53,093 nt of DNA from Dorea sp. Its GTDB lineage: Bacteria > Bacillota > Clostridia > Lachnospirales > Lachnospiraceae. The position numbers and the translations under genes were made by a program. The stretch is taken from assembly GCA_022769185.1 (NCBI GenBank), contig JALEKG010000046.1, positions 1 to 53,093 on the forward strand. Direction: 5' to 3'. Below, piece by piece: positions 30,716-40,984 of this stretch. The notes beneath the pieces were generated by a model that saw only the letters and a program-made list of their open reading frames with translations, was not told where the DNA came from and ran no database searches. Each line of letters opens with the position of its first letter. Position 1 is the first letter of the stretch.

Positions 30716-31702
30716 CTATTTTTCACAATATCCGATTGCATCCAGTATCTGATCCAGTGTCCGGGCATTTCTCAATGTAAATTCACGGGAAACAAGCGGC
30801 CTTTCTCCATCTGTAATACATCTTCCAAGCTGTTCTACCTCAAGGCTGTAATTATCCGGCACATCCACCGTCTTAACCGTCTCTCCCGCCTCTGTGCAGA
30901 TGGTATAACTTAAGCTTCCTTCCTGATTGAACCGGGCATCCGAACGGATCCATCCCTGAGTCCCGTGCATCTGGAACCGGTCAATCCGCTTACCAGCATC
31001 CGTCTTCAGCGTCATACCGCAGTTAAATGCGGCTCTTCTCCCCTGGGAAAATGTCAGAATCCCTGTTGTATAGACATCAACGCCCTGCTCAGAAAAATCA
31101 CTGACTGCCTGTACATTTTCCGGTTCTTCGCCAAACATCCAGAGTATCTGGCTGGTATTATAGCAGCCCAGGTCATATACACATCCACCTAGCGTCTCTT
31201 TCCGCATCCGGATATTATTCTGTTCATGCTCGGATGTGATAAATGCAGATTCCATATAAAGGATCTCACCAATCGCCCCGTTGTCTACTTCTTCCTTAAT
31301 CGCATGAACGAGTGGACTATGCAGGTATGCATATGCCTCCATCAAGATGACACCATTTTTCTCTGCCGCCTCAAAAAGTTCTGCCGCCTGAGCCTTAGAA
31401 GGAGCAAGCGGCTTCTCACACAGTACATGCTTCCCTGCTTCCATCGCCTTCATCGTCCACTCACAATGGAGCGTATTGGGCAATGGGATATAAACCGCTT
31501 CCACTTCCGGATCCTGAAGTAATTCCTCATAGCTTCCATAACCTTTCCCAATTCCAAAGGTTTCCTGATAATCCTTTACTTTCTCCGGATTCCGTCCCGC
31601 AATCGCATACAATTCACAGTTTCTGGCTTTCAGCATTCCTGGAATCGTACAGCTTTTTGCAATTCCCGCCGTTCCTAAAATCCCCCACTTTACTTTCCTC
31701 AT
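30716..31702 (-). CDS. Gfo/Idh/MocA-family oxidoreductase
   Basis: 328 residues. Rossmann fold at the N-terminus (GILGTAGIAKSC, AIAGRNPEKVKDY), the EKPLAPSK motif with catalytic Lys (about residue 97), and a C-terminal alpha/beta domain (SFGGCVYDLGCYN-like GGCVYDLGCYNTSQILWMFG). The family are NAD(P)-dependent sugar dehydrogenases, e.g. of inositol or glucose-fructose type; the substrate cannot be read here. RBS GAAGGAGGATTATC. It follows the MATE gene at 16 nt and may share its transcript. Confidence 0.9.
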   Translation of the reverse strand: MRKVKWGILGTAGIAKSCTIPGMLKARNCELYAIAGRNPEKVKDYQETFGIGKGYGSYEELLQDPEVEAVYIPLPNTLHCEWTMKAMEAGKHVLCEKPLAPSKAQAAELFEAAEKNGVILMEAYAYLHSPLVHAIKEEVDNGAIGEILYMESAFITSEHEQNNIRMRKETLGGCVYDLGCYNTSQILWMFGEEPENVQAVSDFSEQGVDVYTTGILTFSQGRRAAFNCGMTLKTDAGKRIDRFQMHGTQGWIRSDARFNQEGSLSYTICTEAGETVKTVDVPDNYSLEVEQLGRCITDGERPLVSREFTLRNARTLDQILDAIGYCEK

Positions 31703-31738
31703 GATAATCCTCCTTCAACGATTTTTCTGCCACATTTT

Positions 31739-32182
31739 CTACACAAAAGGCAGAGTCATCTGCTCATATTCTTCTTTCTGTTCTTTTTTCATTTCCTTCT
31801 GCGCTTCTTCCTCCACCTCTATCGCTTCATATCCCTCCATCTGACGGTCAATCCAGTCCATCAGGACATCCACCACGTAATCCTGCTGCTCCTTTGTCAA
31901 TTCAATCCCTTTCGGGAAATGATGCCATTTTTCCATACACCCCCTACAGCAACAGGCTGTCGCATGCTGTGCGATAAAGATCGGATGCCCTCTCATCGGC
32001 GTCTGCTTCCCATCATTCGGAATCTCTGCCGGAGCCAGACGCTGACTGATAAACTTCCTCGCATGATCCCGAATCTTATCATCGCCCTTGTCCAGCACAT
32101 ATTTCTTATCTTTTTCCTTTAATTTAAAACTGCTGCGAAATGTTGATCTCGATAAACGCTCAAATAAGTCTTCATGCTCCAT
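31739..32182 (-). CDS. DUF4186-family protein
   Basis: 147 residues with the family signature FISQRLAPAEIPNDGKQTPMRGHPIFIAQHATACCCRGCMEKWH, seen in pieces (LAPAEIPNDGKQTPMRGHP and CCCRGCMEKWH). Cys and His residues suggest metal binding. The C-terminus is a Glu-rich low-complexity tail (EEEAQKEMKKEQKEEYEQ). The start ATG overlaps the DUF1653 stop (TGATG), so the two genes are coupled. Function unknown. Confidence 0.85.
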   Translation of the reverse strand: MEHEDLFERLSRSTFRSSFKLKEKDKKYVLDKGDDKIRDHARKFISQRLAPAEIPNDGKQTPMRGHPIFIAQHATACCCRGCMEKWHHFPKGIELTKEQQDYVVDVLMDWIDRQMEGYEAIEVEEEAQKEMKKEQKEEYEQMTLPFV

Positions 32183-32655
32183 CAATCAGTTTCCACCTTT
32201 TCAAACCGATATTTCTGCTTTACATCCGGATACTTCTGCCTGTCCACCTCACTCATGAACATAGCATATGGTCTAGCACAGATTTTAAATGGTGCATATA
32301 ATCCCTGATAGATCACCAGTCTTTCCCCGGTCTCTGTATGTGATGCAAAAGCAAGCACCTTATATAAATATTCCGAGGTATCCGCAGATACCCATTCTCG
32401 CTTAAAATGCTGTACAATATCCCCCACGCGGATATCGCGGTTTATTTCTTCCATTGCCGGCTCCGCTTCTGGCTCTGAAGAAACTGGAGATGTCGGAAGC
32501 TCCTCATATTCGTCCTTATCAAGCGAAACCGGGACCCCCGTCTTCCCTGTAATATGAACTCCACCATACCAGGTACCCTCAATAGAGAAAACGTCCCCAA
32601 TTTCATACTCAGAACTATATTCATCATTCTTCTTTACGATTTTGATTGTTCTCAT
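32182..32655 (-). CDS. DUF1653-family protein
   Basis: 157 residues. The C-terminal half is DUF1653 ([37 protein letters not shown] in parts, [17 protein letters not shown]). The N-terminal half ([23 protein letters not shown]) is a separate small beta-rich segment joined by an acidic linker ([12 protein letters not shown]). The function is unknown. RBS GAAAGGAAG 11 nt from ATG. It is coupled to DUF4186 downstream. Confidence 0.85.
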   Translation of the reverse strand: MRTIKIVKKNDEYSSEYEIGDVFSIEGTWYGGVHITGKTGVPVSLDKDEYEELPTSPVSSEPEAEPAMEEINRDIRVGDIVQHFKREWVSADTSEYLYKVLAFASHTETGERLVIYQGLYAPFKICARPYAMFMSEVDRQKYPDVKQKYRFEKVETD

Positions 32656-32829
32656 GAATCTAGTGTCTTCCTTTCTTCTCTTTCTATCTGCCCATTTTTT
32701 ACCTATAATTTCTTCCGAAGCAGCTAGCTTCCCTATAAATCACTCTTCCTATCTGCCAAAATCCATATCCTATACTTTTAATTCATCCTCGCCATATCTT
32801 TTTCGTTAGCAGCTCCACCTCTAACTCCA

Positions 32830-34347
32830 TTATTTTCGCCCGCAGCACTTTTTGAATTTCTTTCCGCTTCCGCATGGGCATGGATCGTTTGGATATATTT
32901 TTTTCATGCTTTTCTGGCTATTCCCATTGATGCCGTTTGCGAAAGTAAATGTTGGAATTTCGGTTGCTGTTGATTCCAGATCAATGCTCATTCCCATGCT
33001 TTCGATTTTTTCTCTTCCTTCACTTAAGTATTCGGCTGCAAGAGAGCTGCCTGGCACTATCGTCAGTCCATTTGTGCTTCTTGGGATCTGCCGCGCCAAT
33101 TCCAGCGGTGTATGCCCATGATTGGCCCATAACCGTACAGAATTTGCTATATTCATAATATAGCCAAGCGTCTCATTTGCCTTATTCATGTCTTCAACAG
33201 GAAGGTCATATGCCTGCATAATATCAAACGCAAACTGTACAAGATCATGAACGTCTCTTTCATCTTCACATTTTCCGGCATCCGATGCCTGATCATGGAT
33301 TTCTGCAAGGAAATCATCGATACATTCTGCAGTAGAAATTCCTATTTCTTTTGCAACACGTGCAAACTGAGCCAGATAATTTTTTTCCAGGTATCTTCTG
33401 AACTTCTTTTCCGCAGATGACAGTTCATAATAATCTTCATCTGTATATCGGAGGAACTCTTTTTTGGCAGGAAGGTAGAATGGCTTGTCCATGACTTCCA
33501 TTAACAGAATCCGGTAAGATGTTTTACCACTGACAGACGAAAAGAACTCATCCAGGTCGTCTTCACGTATCTGTCTGTTCTTGGAAGCAAAAAACCGAAC
33601 CATATCATCACTTTCCTGAAGATAATCGTCCCTGAAACAGGAATGCAGCAAAAGGGCATCCATGGTAACCAGAACATCCGGTACGGCATCTCCAATCAAA
33701 TGTTGTAACGTACAGAATCCCATGTAGCGTGGCTGAAACATAACTGTACGTTTATAGCTTCCGCTTTCTCTGTCATATCCTTTTGAATTCTTGAAACTAT
33801 TTTCATAATCCAGCAGGATATCCTCGAATTCCACAAGATGGATCACACCGTACAAATTCACTGCCGCTTTTGCATAGGCTGCAATCAACTGCATATATTT
33901 CTTCCGTTTTTGATAAACAGGATCTTTCGCCAGCTCTTGATACCGCTCCATGCAATGATAAGAAGTACATATTACTTCCAGATCATCATCAGTTTCGCCA
34001 AAAGTAAGACAAAAGCTTTCAAACAATGTATCGTTACTCATTGCGGATGCGATCCATTCTATCCTGTCTGCTTTTTTCAGTTTCGTTCCGTTCATATCAA
34101 TTTCGTCAATTTTCTTCCAGATTGCCAGAGCTTCCTGGTCAATCATCTCGTCCATCGAGAAATCAATTTTTTCTTCTGTCTCTTCTTCGATGATAGGACG
34201 GAAATCATTCTCATCCCCATTTGCAGAATCCACGATTCGAAAATCATTATTTCCAAGAAGTACCTTGCTCATGAGTGAATAAAGAACTTTCACATCATCT
34301 GCTTTATATTTCCGCAAGTGTTTCACGATCTGTTCTTTTGTTTCCAT
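32830..34347 (-). CDS. SEC-C motif protein, 505 residues
   Basis: The C-terminus is a SEC-C zinc-binding motif, PNDPCPCGSGKKFKKCCG, as found at the end of SecA and many other proteins. The first 480 residues are acidic and helical, with no recognised domain (e.g. YHCMERYQELAKDP, SVSGKTSYRILLMEVM). The start is ATG 34347 behind GGAGGAAGAATTA; a longer frame begins at 34386 but overlaps the ArsC-like gene further. The overlap with that gene's stop (TGATGG) suggests coupling. SEC-C proteins bind SecB or ribosomes in some cases. Function unknown. Confidence 0.8.
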   Translation of the reverse strand: METKEQIVKHLRKYKADDVKVLYSLMSKVLLGNNDFRIVDSANGDENDFRPIIEEETEEKIDFSMDEMIDQEALAIWKKIDEIDMNGTKLKKADRIEWIASAMSNDTLFESFCLTFGETDDDLEVICTSYHCMERYQELAKDPVYQKRKKYMQLIAAYAKAAVNLYGVIHLVEFEDILLDYENSFKNSKGYDRESGSYKRTVMFQPRYMGFCTLQHLIGDAVPDVLVTMDALLLHSCFRDDYLQESDDMVRFFASKNRQIREDDLDEFFSSVSGKTSYRILLMEVMDKPFYLPAKKEFLRYTDEDYYELSSAEKKFRRYLEKNYLAQFARVAKEIGISTAECIDDFLAEIHDQASDAGKCEDERDVHDLVQFAFDIMQAYDLPVEDMNKANETLGYIMNIANSVRLWANHGHTPLELARQIPRSTNGLTIVPGSSLAAEYLSEGREKIESMGMSIDLESTATEIPTFTFANGINGNSQKSMKKIYPNDPCPCGSGKKFKKCCGRK

Positions 34348-34361
34348 TAATTCTTCCTCCA

Positions 34362-34715
34362 TCAGCCGAGAATCTTTTCCGCCCATTCCTTCTCTTTAAA
34401 TCCGACCAGCACAAAGTCTTCTCCAATCACCATTGGTCTCTTTACAAGCATTCCGTTCGTAGCTAAGAGTTTCAGCTGCTCTTCCTCATCCATTTCTGCC
34501 AGCTTATCTTTTAATTTCATTTCTTTATATAACATTCCGCTGGTATTGAAGAATTTCTTTAACGGCAGCCCGCTTTTTTCATACCATTTCTTCAATTCTT
34601 CATAAGTTGGATGTTCTTCCACAATGGGGCGTTCTTCAAATTCTACCTGGTGACTCTCCAGCCATTTCAAAGCCTTCTGGCATGTACTGCATTTTCGATA
34701 TACTAATACTAACAT
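34362..34715 (-). CDS. ArsC/Spx-family thioredoxin-fold protein
   Basis: 117 residues, with KCSTCQKALKWL (CxxC near residues 9-12) and the C-terminal RPMVIGEDFVLVGFKEKEW, as in the YffB/YusI arsenate reductase-like or Spx-like group. The Arg/Lys-rich Spx C-terminal contact for RNA polymerase is not evident, so it could be a reductase-like protein. RBS GGAGGGAGAGAGTT. It sits between the ABC-F and the SEC-C genes. Confidence 0.85.
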   Translation of the reverse strand: MLVLVYRKCSTCQKALKWLESHQVEFEERPIVEEHPTYEELKKWYEKSGLPLKKFFNTSGMLYKEMKLKDKLAEMDEEEQLKLLATNGMLVKRPMVIGEDFVLVGFKEKEWAEKILG

Positions 34716-34769
34716 ATAACTCTCTCCCTCCTGTTAATTTACTCTTTTGCAAGTTCCCAACTTCCCTTT

Positions 34770-36326
34770 CTACACAAGTCTTGTGGTCCATTTGGTGCAA
34801 TCCCACACGTCAGTCGCGATTCCGTCGTAGAATTCCGGTTCATGACATACCATAAGGATGCTTCCCTTGTAATCCATCAGTGCACGTTTCAGTTCGTCTT
34901 TCGCCATGACATCCAGATGGTTGGTCGGCTCATCAAGCACCAGGATGTTGGACGGACGGTTGATCAATTTGCATAATCTGACTTTGGCCTGCTCACCTCC
35001 GGAGAGTACTTTGACCTTACTCTCGATATGATTTGTGGTAAGTCCGCATTTTGCAAGGGCGGAACGTGCTTCGTACTGTGTGAATCCAGGGAATTCCTGC
35101 CAGATCTCTTCCAGGCAGGTGGTCTCGATATCCGGCGGCATCTCCTGTTCAAAATATCCGATCTCCAGATAATCCCCCTGTTCCACAGATCCGGAAAGCG
35201 GCTGGATCAATCCCAGGATGCTCTTCAGTAAGGTAGTCTTTCCGATTCCATTTGCTCCGGTCAGTACGATCTTGCTTCCTCGTTCCATCTCCAGATTCAG
35301 AGGCGAAGACAATGGTTCCTCATATCCGATGACCAGATCCTGGGTTGTAAAGATATATCTGCCCGGTGTTCTTGCTGTCTTAAAGTTGAATTCCGGCTTC
35401 GGTTTTTCTGCCGCAAGTTCGATCACGTCCATCTTATCCAGCTTTTTCTGGCGAGACATCGCCATATTTCTGGTAGCGACACGGGCCTTATTTCTTGCAA
35501 CGAAATCCTTCAGATCTGCAATCTCTTTCTGCTGACGGTTATAGGCAGCCTCCAGCTGTGCTTTCTTCATGGCATAGACTTCCTGGAATTTGTCGTAATC
35601 TCCGACATAACGGGTCAGCTTCAGGTTATCCATGTGATAGATCAGGTTGATGACACTGTTCAGGAATGGAATATCATGGGAGATCAGGATGAAGGCATTC
35701 TCATATTCCTGAAGATATCTTTTCAGCCATGTGATATGTTCCACATCCAGATAGTTCGTCGGCTCATCCAGAAGCAGAATATCCGGCTTTTCCAGAAGCA
35801 GTTTTCCCAGAAGGACTTTCGTTCTCTGGCCTCCGGACAGATCGGTAACATCTTTCTCAAGTCCCAGATCTAGAAGCCCCAGCGCTCTTGCCACTTCTTC
35901 TACTTTGGAATCGATCAGGTAGAAATCCCGGTTCGTAAGGAGATCCTGGATCACCCCCAGCTCCTCCATATAATCTTCCATCTGTTTCTCATCTGCATCT
36001 GCCATTTTGTCACAGATCTCATTCATCCGCGCTTCCATATCAAATAACGGCTCAAAGGCACTTCTCAGAACAGAGCCGATCGTCATGCCTTTCGTCAGGA
36101 CGGCATGCTGATCCAGATAACCAACCTTTACATTTTTCGCCCATTCAATCTTTCCCTCATCCGGCATAAGCTTCCCGGTAATAATGTTCATAAAGGTGGA
36201 TTTTCCTTCCCCGTTTGCACCGACCAGGCCGATATGCTCCCCTTTCAGAAGCCGGAAAGATACATCTTCAAAGATCGTGCGGTTTCCGAAGCCGTGCGAC
36301 AAGTGTTCTACATTCAGAATACTCAT
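34770..36326 (-). CDS. ABC-F family ATPase (translation factor type)
   Basis: 518 residues with two nucleotide-binding domains and no membrane segments. NBD1: Walker A GANGEGKST (near 38), signature LSGGQRTK, Walker B DILLLDEPTNYLD. Linker with QQKEIADLKDFVARNKARVATRN. NBD2: GANGIGKTT, LSGGEQAK, NILVLDEPTNHLD. The length and order fit YbiT-like ABC-F proteins that act on ribosomes. It is not obviously an antibiotic-resistance member. RBS GGAGGTTTT. It ends with its own upstream neighbour pfkA terminator. Confidence 0.92.
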   Translation of the reverse strand: MSILNVEHLSHGFGNRTIFEDVSFRLLKGEHIGLVGANGEGKSTFMNIITGKLMPDEGKIEWAKNVKVGYLDQHAVLTKGMTIGSVLRSAFEPLFDMEARMNEICDKMADADEKQMEDYMEELGVIQDLLTNRDFYLIDSKVEEVARALGLLDLGLEKDVTDLSGGQRTKVLLGKLLLEKPDILLLDEPTNYLDVEHITWLKRYLQEYENAFILISHDIPFLNSVINLIYHMDNLKLTRYVGDYDKFQEVYAMKKAQLEAAYNRQQKEIADLKDFVARNKARVATRNMAMSRQKKLDKMDVIELAAEKPKPEFNFKTARTPGRYIFTTQDLVIGYEEPLSSPLNLEMERGSKIVLTGANGIGKTTLLKSILGLIQPLSGSVEQGDYLEIGYFEQEMPPDIETTCLEEIWQEFPGFTQYEARSALAKCGLTTNHIESKVKVLSGGEQAKVRLCKLINRPSNILVLDEPTNHLDVMAKDELKRALMDYKGSILMVCHEPEFYDGIATDVWDCTKWTTRLV

Positions 36327-36363
36327 AAAACCTCCATTCTTACCTCAATAATATATTATATAG

Positions 36364-36404
36364 AAAAAACCCGCTCCATAACATATCATTCGCTATGGAA
36401 CGGG
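36364..36404 (-). terminator. pfkA terminator
   Basis: CCCGTTCCATA / TATGGAGCGGG (36404-36394 / 36380-36370, one G-U pair), then six T on the minus strand. Confidence 0.85.
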
Positions 36405-36432
36405 GCTTTCGTTCTCTTTATCAACTGTATAT

Positions 36433-37410
36433 TTACAGAGCTAACTCCTTTGCAACCTCGTACTGGTATGCAGGGATACTCTTCTGCATTTTCAGAGCTT
36501 CATTAATATCAAAATCTACATATTCGCCATGTCTGTATCCTACAACACGATTGGACTTTCCTGCAATCAGAAGATCTACTGCCATCGCACCCATGATCGA
36601 TGCATATACTCTGTCTTTACATGTCGGGCTTCCTCCACGCTGCATGTGACCGATAATGGTAGCTCTCGTCTCCATACCGGTTGCTTCTTCGATTCTCTTA
36701 GCCATGTTCATGGAATCGCCGACACCTTCTGCGTTGATGATAATGTAGTTCTTCTTACCACGTTTTCTACATTCCTGAATATCCGCAACAATTGCTTTTT
36801 CATCGTAGTCGTGTTCTTCCGGCATCAGAATACGTTCTGCACCATTCGCAATACCACACCACAATGCCAGATATCCGGCATCTCTACCCATAACCTCAAT
36901 GATTGAACATCTCTCATGAGAAGTAGAGGTATCACGTACTTTGTCAATTGCTTCCATAGCGGTATTTACAGCAGTATCAAATCCAATTGTGTATTCTGTA
37001 CATGCAATATCAAGATCGATTGTCCCCGGAATACCGATTGTATTGATTCCCAGATTTGCAAGCTTCTGTGCTCCTGCGAAAGAACCGTCACCACCGATAA
37101 CTACCAAGCCATCAATTCCATATTTCTTACAAATAGCGGCTGCTTTCTGCTGCCCTTCTTCTGTACGCATCTCTTCACAACGTGCTGTCTGAAGAATTGT
37201 TCCACCACGCTGAATTGTATCAGATACGTCTCTGGCGGACAGGTCAATAATTTCTTCATCTAAAAGTCCCTGATATCCTTTTCTGATACCTCTGACCTTT
37301 AAGCCTTTCCCTAATGCTGTTCGAACAACCGCACGGATTGCTGCATTCATACCCGGAGCGTCTCCTCCACTCGTTAATACACCTATCGTACGTATTACTT
37401 TGTCTGCCAT
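36433..37410 (-). CDS. pfkA: ATP-dependent 6-phosphofructokinase
   Basis: 325 residues, the usual length. GVLTSGGDAPGMNAAIRAVV begins the protein and GGDGSFAGA is the ATP-type active-site loop (Gly after Asp, unlike PPi enzymes). The catalytic segment reads GTIDLDIACTEYTIGFDTA: both Asp residues are kept, while the Asn of the usual TIDND is Leu. MGRDAGYLALWCGIANGAERILMPE and GHMQRGGSPTCKDR are family segments. Start ATG 37410, with GGAGG 7 nt ahead, rather than the ATG two codons upstream. Downstream of dnaE with a short gap; glycolysis, cytoplasm. Confidence 0.96.
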   Translation of the reverse strand: MADKVIRTIGVLTSGGDAPGMNAAIRAVVRTALGKGLKVRGIRKGYQGLLDEEIIDLSARDVSDTIQRGGTILQTARCEEMRTEEGQQKAAAICKKYGIDGLVVIGGDGSFAGAQKLANLGINTIGIPGTIDLDIACTEYTIGFDTAVNTAMEAIDKVRDTSTSHERCSIIEVMGRDAGYLALWCGIANGAERILMPEEHDYDEKAIVADIQECRKRGKKNYIIINAEGVGDSMNMAKRIEEATGMETRATIIGHMQRGGSPTCKDRVYASIMGAMAVDLLIAGKSNRVVGYRHGEYVDFDINEALKMQKSIPAYQYEVAKELAL

Positions 37411-37475
37411 GATCATTCCTCCATCGTATTATTTCATACTATTACCAAATTATCTCCGACACCATTGTACATGAA

Positions 37476-40400
37476 TTAACAAATCCTTTCAATGGGTATT
37501 TCTCTAACTTTTACACAAGATTCTCCCAAATAATTCGTCAATCTGCTCAATAGTAATGCATCTGCATTTACACTTCGTCCCGCCGGAAGACGCTTTACCG
37601 CCTTCTCCTTTTTACAATAGATTACAACTGCATCCTGCCCTTCCGAAGGATTCAGAATCTCGAAAAGTTCTCTTTCCTGCTTCAGATAAGTATCCTTGTC
37701 CGGATACTGAAGCCACAGCTCTTTCTTCGTCTGTTCAAATGGAATGACCGACTCACAGATGAGTTTACTCGGTGCGTCATCCTCTTCCGACACTCTTCCG
37801 CGGATGAATACCTTACTCTCTTCATTCAGATACTGCTGATTCTTCTCGTAATCTCTCGGGAAGATCACTACTTCCACAGAACCGACCAGATCTTCCAGAG
37901 TAATGAACGCCATTATCTTATTGGTCTTCGTATATTTCACCGTTTTACCGGTGATCATACCGCCGATGATCTCTTTCGCGCCATCATGAACTCTCGTTCT
38001 TCCGGTCTCCTCATCCAGCTGGAAATCCTGAGATGTTCTGGAGATATTCTTTTTCCACTTTTCTTCATAATCTTCCAGCGGATGACCGCTTAAGTAGACA
38101 CCCAATACTTCTTTTTCAAATGCAAGCTTCGTTTCCTTCTCATATTCTCCTACGTTTGGAAGCGGAATATCAAACTCTGCTTTCTGATCTTCACCGACCA
38201 TATCAAACAGTGACATCTGTCCGGTCATAGAATATTTCCGTTCCCGGTTCACCTGGTCCATGATCTGAATATAGATAATCATAAACTGTTTTCTGGTGCC
38301 GCCAAGACCATCAAATGCACCAGACTTGATAAAGCTTTCAATGGTCCGCTTATTGACTTCCTTTCCAGAAAGTCGTTCAATAAAATCTTTGAGATTCTTG
38401 AACTCGCCATTCGCATTTCTTTCATTGATGATAGCCTGGATCACCGGCTTTCCGATACTCTTGATCGCCGCAAGACCATAACGGATATTTCCCTGATCAA
38501 CAGAGAAGCCTCCAACACCTTTATTGATGTCCGGCGGAAGAATCCCGATCCCCATCTGTCTGCAGGTATAGATATACTCAGATACCTTTCCAGGGTTATC
38601 AATGACGGATGTCATAAGCGCAGCCATAAATTCAATCGGATAATAGTATTTTAACCACGCTGTCTGATATGATACCACCGCATATGCAGCCGCATGGGAT
38701 TTGTTAAATGCGTATTTGGCAAAATCAATCATTTCATCATAGATTTTATTTGCCGTTTTTTCATCTATTCCATTCGCAATACATCCCGGAACACCTTCCG
38801 CCTCATTTCCATAGACGAAGTTCTGGCGCTCTTTCTTCATCACATCGCCTTTTTTCTTGGACATCGCTCGTCTTAACAAGTCACTCCGACCAAGCGTGTA
38901 TCCTGCCAGATCCCGCACGATCTGCATTACCTGCTCCTGATATACGATACATCCGTACGTCGGTGCCAGGATCGGCTCCAGCTGCGGACAGTCATAAGTA
39001 ATCAGCTCTGGATGATTCTTTCCTTTGATATACTGCGGAATGAAATCCATCGGTCCCGGACGGTACAGCGAGATCCCGGCAATAATATCCTCCAGGTTCT
39101 GAGGCTTCAGTTCCTTCATGAAGCTCTTCATCCCTGCACTTTCCAGCTGGAAGATTCCGTCTGTCTTTCCCGTACCAATCGAACTCAGAACTGCTTTATC
39201 ATCATAGTCGATCTGATTCATATCGATTTCATGTCCGGCGCTTTCACTTGCCAGTCTCACTGCATCCTGAATTACCGTCAATGTGCGAAGTCCCAGGAAG
39301 TCCATCTTCAGAAGGCCCAGTTCTTCCAGGGTCGTCATGGTAAACTGTGTGGTCACAGAACCGTCAGATCCCAGAGACAGCGGTACAAACTCTTCGATTG
39401 CACGCTGACCGATCACAACCCCTGCCGCATGCATGGATGTATGTCTCGGAAGTCCCTCCAGTCTCCTGGACATATCGATCAGTTCCCGCACCTGTTCGTC
39501 TTCCTGATATAATTTTCTAAATTCCGGGTTCATCTGAAGTGCTTTCTCCAGCGTAATATTCAGTTCTGTCGGCACCATCTTTGCAATGCTGTCGACAAAA
39601 GCATACGGAAGATCCATCACTCTTCCCACATCGCGGATCACACCTCTGGCTGCCATTGTACCAAATGTTACAATCTGAACGACGCGGTCAGAACCATATT
39701 TGCGCACCACGTAATCAATGACCTCCTGTCTTCGCTCGAAGCAGAAGTCCACGTCAATATCCGGCATGGAAACGCGTTCCGGATTCAGGAAACGCTCAAA
39801 AAGCAGCTGATACCGGATCGGATCAATACTTGTAATTCCCAGGCAGTAGGAGACAATACTTCCTGCCGCCGAACCTCTTCCGGGCCCTACCATGATATTC
39901 TGGGTCCTTGCATAATTGATAAAATCCCAGACGATCAGGAAATAATCTACATATCCCATGGACTGAATAACGGAAAGCTCATATTTCAGACGTTCTCTCA
40001 AGGATTCATCTGCATCCGGATACCTTCGTTCCAGACCTTCATAACACAGTTTATTCAGATATTCCCAGGAAGTATACCCTTCCGGTACATCGTATTTCGG
40101 CAGCTTGGTCACTCCAAATTCAATCTCTACATTACAGCGGTCCGCGATCTTCTGCGTATTCTCCAGTGCCTGTAATGCATATGGGAAAAGAGCCTTCATC
40201 TCTTCTTCTGATTTGATATAGTACTGACCACCTTCGTACCGCATACGGTCTTCATCTGCCAGTTTCTTTCCAGTCTGGATGCAGAGAAGAATATCATGAG
40301 GTTTCTCATCCTCCGCGTACGTATAATGAATATCATTGGTTGCAACCAGTTCGATCCCCGTTTCCTGCGACATACGAAGCAGAGACTGATTCACCATCCT

Positions 40401-40952
40401 CTGTTCCTGCAGCCCGTGATCCTGAAGCTCCAGGAAAAAGTTGCCTTTTCCGAACAATTCCTGATAACGGAGTGCTGCAGCCTTTCCTTCACTGTACATT
40501 CCACGCAGGATATTCTTCTGCACTTCACCTGCCAGACAGGCACTCAGTGCAATGATTCCTTCATGAAATTCCTGAAGTACTTCCATATCTACACGTGGCT
40601 TATAATAATATCCTTCTGTAAAACCACGGGATACAATCTTCATCAGATTATGGTATCCCAGATCATTTTCCGCAAGAAGTACCAGATGATAATATCTGTC
40701 ATCTCCGCTTCCCACAGCTTCTTTATCAAAACGGGAGCCCGGAGCTACATAGACTTCGCATCCCAGAATCGGCTTAATCCCTGCCGCTTTTGCTGCCCGG
40801 TAAAAATCAATCACACCATACATGACCCCGTGATCGGTAATGGCAACACTGTTCATCCCTAGCTCTTTCACCCTGGAAACACATTCTTTAATTTTATTGG
40901 AACCGTCCAGCAGACTATATTCTGTATGGACATGAAGATGTGCAAAACTCAT
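37476..40952 (-). CDS. dnaE: DNA polymerase III alpha subunit
   Basis: 1158 residues. N-terminal PHP domain (AHLHVHTEYSLLDG), then the C-family polymerase active site (SMPDIDVDFCFERRQEVIDYVV, two of the catalytic Asp in PDIDVDF, near residue 400), fingers (LFERFLNPERVSM), the helix-hairpin-helix region, and a C-terminal OB-fold (TVKYTKTNKIMAFITLEDLVGSVEVVIFP). Start MSFAHL at 40952 with RBS GAAGGAGAAACT; an earlier ATG lies in a region without RBS. Gram-positive bacteria normally also have polC, which is the main replicase; this dnaE is the second type. It is in a run of core genes with pfkA. Confidence 0.97.
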   Translation of the reverse strand: MSFAHLHVHTEYSLLDGSNKIKECVSRVKELGMNSVAITDHGVMYGVIDFYRAAKAAGIKPILGCEVYVAPGSRFDKEAVGSGDDRYYHLVLLAENDLGYHNLMKIVSRGFTEGYYYKPRVDMEVLQEFHEGIIALSACLAGEVQKNILRGMYSEGKAAALRYQELFGKGNFFLELQDHGLQEQRMVNQSLLRMSQETGIELVATNDIHYTYAEDEKPHDILLCIQTGKKLADEDRMRYEGGQYYIKSEEEMKALFPYALQALENTQKIADRCNVEIEFGVTKLPKYDVPEGYTSWEYLNKLCYEGLERRYPDADESLRERLKYELSVIQSMGYVDYFLIVWDFINYARTQNIMVGPGRGSAAGSIVSYCLGITSIDPIRYQLLFERFLNPERVSMPDIDVDFCFERRQEVIDYVVRKYGSDRVVQIVTFGTMAARGVIRDVGRVMDLPYAFVDSIAKMVPTELNITLEKALQMNPEFRKLYQEDEQVRELIDMSRRLEGLPRHTSMHAAGVVIGQRAIEEFVPLSLGSDGSVTTQFTMTTLEELGLLKMDFLGLRTLTVIQDAVRLASESAGHEIDMNQIDYDDKAVLSSIGTGKTDGIFQLESAGMKSFMKELKPQNLEDIIAGISLYRPGPMDFIPQYIKGKNHPELITYDCPQLEPILAPTYGCIVYQEQVMQIVRDLAGYTLGRSDLLRRAMSKKKGDVMKKERQNFVYGNEAEGVPGCIANGIDEKTANKIYDEMIDFAKYAFNKSHAAAYAVVSYQTAWLKYYYPIEFMAALMTSVIDNPGKVSEYIYTCRQMGIGILPPDINKGVGGFSVDQGNIRYGLAAIKSIGKPVIQAIINERNANGEFKNLKDFIERLSGKEVNKRTIESFIKSGAFDGLGGTRKQFMIIYIQIMDQVNRERKYSMTGQMSLFDMVGEDQKAEFDIPLPNVGEYEKETKLAFEKEVLGVYLSGHPLEDYEEKWKKNISRTSQDFQLDEETGRTRVHDGAKEIIGGMITGKTVKYTKTNKIMAFITLEDLVGSVEVVIFPRDYEKNQQYLNEESKVFIRGRVSEEDDAPSKLICESVIPFEQTKKELWLQYPDKDTYLKQERELFEILNPSEGQDAVVIYCKKEKAVKRLPAGRSVNADALLLSRLTNYLGESCVKVREIPIERIC

Positions 40953-40984
40953 AGTTTCTCCTTCATAAAAGTCGTTTATAAGTG

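Noticed and set aside
34362-34715. Arsenic resistance gene
   Set aside because: No ars operon is nearby, and the family also includes Spx/YffB-like proteins without arsenate reductase activity.
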